Source: Hyposmocoma kahamanoa
Taxonomy: Eukaryota > Arthropoda > Insecta > Lepidoptera > Cosmopterigidae
Direction of reading: 5' to 3'
Assembly: GCF_003589595.1 (NCBI RefSeq)
Contig: NW_020653900.1
Coordinates: 6,370,606-6,434,605, forward strand
DNA length: 64,000 bases
The number at the start of each line of letters is the position of its first letter. Positions within the stretch are counted from its first letter, which is position 1. The translations under genes and the position numbers were made by a program. This document shows positions 56,998 through 64,000 of this stretch, piece by piece. Below the pieces are notes generated by a model. That model was not told where the DNA came from, ran no database searches, and saw only the letters and a program-made list of their open reading frames with translations.

Positions 56998-57756
56998 TAA
57001 AAGTATAGGAAAGAAAAGTGAACTAAATAGATTTGCAAGAAGAAAAGTATGTGGATTCATGTGTGATCCAATGTTTTGTTCTGAAACATATTGTTATACT
57101 GTAAAAGTTTCAATTTGATCTTTACACCTTTTTGGGGTGGTTACGCACTGAAAGATAAGTCTAATAGACACGTGACTGCAATTTATTAGATAGCAAATTT
57201 GCTGTTACAATATTTGGAGAAAAGTGGTATAATAAATAATAAGTAGTGATCGGAATGAGCAAAGAGTGAATAACCTCCCTCTGCAACAGATATGAAAATT
57301 GTATATGAAATAGACATTTTTTTTAAATGTCCGTTGTACAAATATTTAAGTAGTACATACAAGTACATACATACAATTGATCTATTACATATTATACTTC
57401 AAATTATATCATTTCACAGATTTAGACGAAATAACCGACAATAAGAATTCCCTGGAAGGCAGCAGTTATCGTTATAATCTAGACGCTAGAAAGTTTGCCT
57501 AGGCCGAGAGAAAACAATGTGAGTAATAACCGACCTAGTTTAGGACGACAATGTCGAGGGCTTTTTGTCTAGATTCTAAGTAAACCGTACAGGTATTATG
57601 GAATACCATTAAACGACCACTAATTGTTTAATTTTGAGATTATAAACTTTTATAATGCTGTTTTGCTGCATAAAGGTTTTTGTATTGGTAATTACGGAGC
57701 GTGGTATAACATATGTTTACGTAAAATGTTTTTTGTTGTTGTAGTTGAAAACAATA

Positions 57757-58065
57757 CAGAGTACTAAAAATCGACCTCAAAAGTCATTCATCCCCAAGTT
57801 TGCCTCCCTTAGAGGTGCAATATTTTCTTCAATAAATTTGAAATCGGACTACATCTGAGGTACCTTCTTTCCAACAAAAAAAGAATCATCAGAATCGGTT
57901 CACAAATGGCGGAGTTATCGCGTAACATACATAAAACAGAAAGAAAAACAAGTAAATAAACAGATTGAGTTTGTAATTTTTTACAATTCGTTAACAGATT
58001 TCAATAAGACTTGACAAATAGATGTAACTCCACGAATTGTTTATGTCGAGTTTTTTTTAAATTTA
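57757..58065. repeat. Family-C repeat, rearranged
   Basis: 57766-57960 is the family in minus orientation ('tccaacaaaaaaagaatcat'); 58000-58065 holds the other end in plus orientation ('gatgtaactccacgaattgt'). Confidence 0.6.
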
Positions 58066-59354
58066 CAATTATACTAATAAAAGGACTCTGTGAAACCCAT
58101 CTGAGTAAATACTACCACACCTATTTCTACGACAAAACTCCACTGTAGCGAAATTAAAGTTAGAGAGAACCAGTGCAATCTTAGGAAACTTAAAAAGTTC
58201 CACGATAAGTAAGGCATTTGCAATATTAAGGACACTTCTTTTTAACAACAACTAACACCTCGATACTCAACACAATGAAGTCCAAACAAATACACTAATG
58301 ATGACCCTTAACATTATTAATAACACATTCAACACTTTCAATCAACAATAATACAGAAAAAATGAAGATAAATGACGGGATAGGTACATGCTTTCACTTG
58401 TCAGCGGTATAATATGATATCAAAATGTCCGCCGCGGGTTATTCAATTAGTCTAAGGTCAAATGGCATCTACGTACGGAACAATTTTTTTTTTGAGTCAC
58501 ACCGACAGAAAGAACGGTAAACAAGTGATAATGGCACAAAATGGTTGGTTGTGTTGGTGGTAGTGCAGCATTACTTGCATCCAGTAGGGAGTAAATATTA
58601 AGTAATAATTATAAAACAAAATTCTTCAATCTGTATTGAACCAGTGCGACAGAATATGCCTTAAATCGTAGCATATAAAAAACTAACTAACTAACCAAAA
58701 AAAACTATGTGTTGTGTAGGAATAAAAAAAACTGATTTGGCAACATAGTTCTAAGTACTATGAATGTAAATAATAGTTTTGTTGCATTGCTGTGTTATTT
58801 GATTCATAAATTTGTTATAAAATATGAGATAAAAAAAAATTAATCTAAATATTTGAATATGAATTTGTATTCGGAGTGGAATTATTTTATCGCATTGGAA
58901 ATAAAACTTCGTGTACAACTGATATTAGTACAATTTATCTTTTAAAAAATAAATGCACCCTAAAATCAATACACTAATCTTTTGTACTCTAACCGTTATC
59001 TATCTGTTCGTCAAATTCGAAGCTCTGTATGTAGACACATGAAGCTTAAAGCTCACTTTCGTTGACCTTTCGCAAATATCTAATTACAATTCACGCTCGA
59101 ATCACGAATCGCACGCGTTGGTAAATTGTCGGTGTTGTATCATTTATCTCGCTTTCTATTTTTAACATGTGAATTTGTTGGTGAAGAGACTGAATTGTGA
59201 AAATAAACATCATTAACCCATTGTTCGTACCACTACAGGCCACGAATTTCCTCTGAGGAGATGGTAGAAGCCATAGTCAGCCACATTGGCTCAATGCGGG
59301 TTGGGGACTTCACCAAAATATTTGTATATATACCGCATTTAACATTTATATTAT

Positions 59355-59585
59355 ATTGAAAATAAAACAATTTTTCCGGGTCTAAATCATGTACATTTGT
59401 TTTTTCAACAAACAAACGTCCCAACCGTCCAAACCCTTACAGGTCCCAAGGTCACGGCTGAAACTATAATGGAAAATATGCTGGTTTGCATTAATATTAG
59501 ATACAACAGGTTGATAACGTTAGTTGCTTGAAAAAACAAATATACACGGTTCAGATCCGAAAAAATTGCTTTATTTCAAATGTGT
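59355..59585. mobile_element. MITE M1, diverged and expanded
   Basis: Left arm 'caatttttccgggtctaaat', right arm 'agatccgaaaaaattgcttt'. Centre longer than in 49930-50096. Confidence 0.6.
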
Positions 59586-60226
59586 AATAATTTCAACAAC
59601 TTAAGAAATCGACTTGTATTATAACTATTTAAAATATTTTTGTACAACTTCCTGCAAAGGTAATTTCATTTCGGGAAAAATGCGAATGAAAAAAAAAGAA
59701 AAGCGATATTTCATAATACAAAGGATAAATTACCCGAAAAATAATACGAAAGTATAGTAATGTTATATCCATACTCATAAATTGTAAAGGAATAAACGTA
59801 TTTAGATTAGAACCTAAAAGATAACAGAATACAATGTGTTATCTACATAGTATCGAACACGCGTAAATCTCAACTTATGATAAGCGAACAGATCATAAGA
59901 ACGAATTTTCCCCATTGTTATAGAGGCTCGGTATGACTTCACGTTCAGTTTTTCTAATTCTCATATCAAGTCATGGGAATGAGGTTCAGTGACCTCTAAT
60001 TCACATCGATTATGATTGTTATTGTTTTCTTATAACGTGTAAACTGGCACAAATATCAATGTCACTAATGCTAAGCCGATATAAGGCCATCATATACAGA
60101 AAGCAATTAGATGTGAGAAAAATATGGAAATTGCTGTAAGGTGAATGACTACAATCATTATGTATTTATGTGTCAGTATGTAAATAATAGTACCGTGTCA
60201 CCTCAAGTGGTCCTTCAGTTTATAAC

Positions 60227-60300
60227 GGCCCCAAAAACCGGTCCTTGTAGGACTCCCGTGTCACTTACTCGGGTGTTTCACAAGGCCGGGGTTTTGGGCC
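60227..60300. repeat. GC-rich imperfect hairpin
   Basis: 'ggccccaaaaaccggtcctt' pairs imperfectly with 'aaggccggggttttgggcc', and a second stem (cccg/cggg) sits inside. It stands out in AT-rich surroundings; probably the end of a repeat. Confidence 0.65.
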
Positions 60301-61683
60301 TTAATATTATGCATTATATGTATAGAATTGCTTCTTCTATTCTTCTATTGCTTCTTTGATTAACGCTTCATTGAATGCATTTGATATGGGAACCTCATAA
60401 AGAATTCGACCAGAAAAAGACCAGAAATGACATTAATTTTCTTTAAATGTAATTGCGTTAAAACAGCTTCAGTCGTCAATAACGTACCTTTGTTGTGTAA
60501 CGTACCTAACGCACTAGTGTTTTATATACGTGAAATTTATTAGATAGTTTTAAAAGTGCCCATAATCATAAATAACAAATGCTACTCTTATATTATGAAT
60601 GACCTTTGTCACCTATTAGCGATAAATCATACGATAAAATTATCATACGTTAAAAGTGCTTGTATCGCATGAAAGTCGTAAAATAATACGAACTACATAA
60701 AACAAATTATGTTTATAATGTTATCGACTACTTTCGTTTTTAGAATCCTTAAACATCTCTTCTAAAAAAATTAATAAAAGTTCTCCAAACATTAATAAAT
60801 TCATAAAACCATTGAAAAATTATTACGATGTGGACGAGTATTTCCAGGATAAATTATAATTTTATTAATATGTGTCTCTCTTCCTTAAACGTTGCGATGC
60901 CTGTCAAAGTGCACGTGTTTGTTAGTGTATAAGTATATTTTAGTCGACAGCACTATGTAAAACACTTTTAAATAAATAAAGTTATAATTTTGCAGATATG
61001 ACGTTATATATATGAGGTGCTATTTGCCTTAATTTTGTTAGTCTATTTATAGTACAGGGTGTTTTATTTCGTAAACATCTTTATGGGACCTGAATATCGA
61101 AGAATGTCCCCAACCCGCACTAGATCAGGGGGAGTTATGGAGTTATACAGCAGTATGACTTAAGTGGATTGATGATAATGATAGCGATGGTGACACAGAA
61201 GGTTATAAGTTTATCTTTATTGAATATTTAAAGATATTTGCATCTTCACACGACATTGTAAGCAATTCGCCGCATCACGACTCTCGTGTCATTAGACGAT
61301 ATGCACAGCCACTATACAGCTTTTATAGACATGCAGTCATTATAGTAGCTACCATTATAACTTTCCCATCTATTTAGGTTTTAGAATCCAGGTCTCTGTT
61401 TTCTGTACATCATTTCTATTTAAATAAGCGTATGTTTGTATTAACTGGTAATTGAAGATCCGACAGTTTAAACTTTAGTTATTAAGGTTATTGCACTGCA
61501 TAATAATGTTCGTGTGTGAAAGTTTGCATTTATATGGAATTAGTTGTAGTTTAATGGTTAACTGAACTATTAATTTAAAAAGCACTAAGTTATATTACGT
61601 AAAACTTCTATAAAATAGTATAATACTTTATTTTGCAGAAGAAAGAAGTGGCAATTACTTTCTGACTTAATTTCTTTTTTATT

Positions 61684-61876
61684 AAGCATAGCCCCATACT
61701 AGGGAAACCCTGTGTTGCGGGTGCCATGGACACACATAGACAATCAAAAATTACACCCAAACCTACGAGGGAAATAAATGTAGGCCATACAAATATTTCT
61801 CCCGGCCCGGGAATCGAACCTGGGACCCCTGCGTGGCAGTGGCAGCATGGTAACCATTCGGCCACGGAGTCAGTTA
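61684..61876 (-). mobile_element. SINE-A copy, minus strand
   Basis: Low end 'agcatagccccatactaggg', head 'taaccattcggccacggagt', with 'gtggcagtggcag' duplicated by six bases. Confidence 0.87.
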
Positions 61877-62025
61877 AAATTTGTTTTACACGTCATTTAA
61901 AATATGAAATAATGTTCTAAATATGCTTAATTCATAAATAGATTTGATTTCTTAAGGCCGTATAAACTACAACGGGAAAAGCACTAAACGTACAATGACA
62001 TTAAGATGTACTAAATCTTTGACGA

Positions 62026-62232
62026 TTTCCGCGGTCGAGTGGCTTGCACACCGGTTTTCATGGTGTCGCCATCTCTGAAGCCCCGGGTTCGATCCTCGGC
62101 TGGGTCAACGTAGAAAACACTTTTCTATATTGTCTCGGGTTTGGATGTTTGTGGTACAGTCATTGTTTCTGAACAAGTACTTCAGTTACTTACTTTGGGA
62201 TCATAGCAACGTATGTGGTGTTGTGTAATGTT
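62026..62232 (+). mobile_element. SINE-F copy (tRNA-like head)
   Basis: 'ccgcggtcgagtggcttgca' and B box GGTTCGATCC, then 'attgtctcgggtttggatgt' and 'atgtggtgttgtgtaatgtt'. Same family as 56793-56997. Confidence 0.7.
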
Positions 62233-64000
62233 TATTATTACTTATAAACGTACTAAATATACATGCTTCAGGCCCCAGCAAATATGCCCTTAGTTTTGTA
62301 TGAAGAACATAGTTTTCCTAATACCCTATAGTCATATAGAGTATAGAGCGCTAAATTTGGGCGTTTACGTAATCATAGGTACACTATTATCTGGGTCTGT
62401 ATCGCTTCACATATTATGTACATTTTTATGTTAAAGCTGGCAATTCTATAGTATTACGCAAAATATTGCTTATGGTAAAATAGCATGTAAAAGTATTGAG
62501 TAAAACCTTTGTCACGTATAGGTAAATTATAGACTACTATAGACACAAAGAAGTAAACAAAAACTTCCATAAACTTTTTCTATCTAAACAGTAACGTGTA
62601 GGGCCTAACAACGTACACAATCATAGAAATTGCTCTTCACGTGTAAACTTGACATTTGCATTTCAAAAACATTTCGAGTAATTTACCTCGGTCAACGCTT
62701 TTATGGGCTAATGCCGACTATTTGTGTAGAATTTGTAAGTTTTTATTTTTATATACAGAGTGGAATTGTTTCATAATGAAAATGTTTTATGTGATTCACT
62801 TGTAATAAGACCTGTCTAGATTTAAACAGTGAAACCAAACTTGAGGATCGTGACTACAGCGTTCCAGAAATAAATAGAACAGTGTTTCTAGTCATGGGAT
62901 GGAAACTTCGTAGCGTCAGAAGATAAAGTGATAACTTCGTGTTAATACACGCTGTCTTTTGCAAAATCGTCTCACTTAATTAGTCACGCGTCCTACGTTC
63001 CACGTACGTGTGTCCGTTATGATTTTGGTGAGAAAGATTTTAAAAATGAAAAAAAAAGAACTGTAAATATTAATTTAAAAAATATAATAAATTAAATTTG
63101 TCCTTAATTACAAAAAAAAAAATGAATTGTAACGCAACTGCACATATCGTTTTCGGACGCCACGTTATCAAAATCGTGAAAAAGACTACTTGTTTTGAAT
63201 TACTTCTTGACTCAGCCTGAGATAACAGTATGTATTTTTTTACACTAGGAAAACCAGAATATCACATTCTTAATGCATTGAAATAACAGAATCGAATCAG
63301 CTGTTACAAAATACTTAATCTATCATAAACAGAAAACCACCATTGCCAAGCAACTTATTTATTTGTTGTGAAGCTGCATTTGATATAGACTTACTCGTCA
63401 CGCATTCTAAAAACACCTGGTGTCCCTAATAATTTTGGTACTGTAGCGTCTTCACGCCACACATTATCTCTAACGCACACCTGTATTTTCATTCGCCATT
63501 AAAAGAAATACCAAAGTCGTTAGGGACACCGTGGTTCTTAAGGAATTGTGACGGGTTGATATTGATAGATATCCATGACCCTTGGCTCTCACGGGGGTAG
63601 ACAGGAAATTCTTAATCCTGGACACATCTTCATGTGATAAGCCGAAAAATTTGAGGTATTTTTGTCTATAACTGGAATCTAAATAACGCATTTTTAGGTT
63701 TACGTTTGTTCATAATCGTACCTGACAGCCAAGAGCACGTTTCGAAGCTTTCGACTATGTTTGGATCGTTCTTGAATTTAAGTCTTACGCATCAAACTTG
63801 ACGTGCCCTCCTGACCTTGTACATGCTCACCTAGAAGATACTTTTACGCTCTGATCGTAAAAATATCTAGGTGTAATAATTACTGACGCATGACTGCCAA
63901 TAAAACTGAATCCGCTAACCCTACGTTCATGACGTTTACCTTTAACTTTAACCACAGTGCTGTACTGAATGCTTGTCAAGCTACGCTAGCTGGCTCGTCG

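Larger units (their letters stand above)
49080..64000. other. Gene-free right arm
   Basis: About 15 kb with no gene I can support. It contains MITE M1 (three copies), SINE-A (three), SINE-B (three), SINE-D (two), SINE-F (two), family C and a LINE remnant. 57000-57750, 58070-59200, 59600-60200 and 62250-64000 are AT-rich with nothing recognised. A 73-codon minus frame at 63470-63691 has no supporting motif. Confidence 0.45.

Noticed and set aside
63470..63691. 73-codon minus-strand frame
   Set aside because: No motif or splice evidence, and no ATG context that I could support beyond a single codon.

Overview
This is an AT-rich eukaryotic nuclear window, almost certainly from a moth or butterfly. 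It is dominated by short dispersed repeats. One ~290 bp family carries the CTGCCGCCAAGCAGTAATG core that I associate with lepidopteran SINEs, and a second is a tRNA-derived SINE with an exact B box. The protein-coding content consists of spliced genes whose products end in Lys-rich then Ala/Leu-rich hydrophobic segments, the layout of the insect Osiris (DUF1676) family, so I read the window as part of an Osiris gene cluster. Osiris proteins are insect cuticle-linked secretory/endosomal membrane proteins. No gene number is assigned because the orthology cannot be settled from sequence reading alone.

Layout, all Osiris-like genes on the minus strand. Gene 1 (209-9102, three exons, about 136 aa) has two introns of 3.2 and 5.2 kb filled with SINEs. 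Gene 2 (19898-21627, four exons, 288 aa) has phase-1 introns that all split glycine codons. Gene 3 (26455-29244, two exons, 294 aa) has a clear signal peptide. Gene 4 (48739-49029) is a two-exon 3' end carrying the ELAYSAY-type tail, and its frame depends on a seven-T run. Genes 1-3 each have a TATA box with an initiator-like site 30-33 bases downstream. A plus-strand ORF for a very basic protein of unknown function (18657-18935) converges on gene 2.

The rest is repeats and unassigned sequence: ten copies of SINE-A, about sixteen of SINE-B, several MITE families with inverted repeats, a decayed mariner transposase (37688-38550), LINE 3' remnants, and a pentanucleotide array (35904-36114) interrupted by a 10-N gap. 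A second 10-N gap lies at 7546-7555. From 49.1 kb to the right end I find no gene I can support.

Notable patterns: SINE-B copies are mostly plus-strand to the left of ~35 kb and all minus-strand to the right; the pentanucleotide array varies only by transitions; a TTAA-flanked MITE is nested inside another MITE; and gene 2 appears to lack a signal peptide. All protein calls are readings of the sequence by eye and have not been checked against any database.
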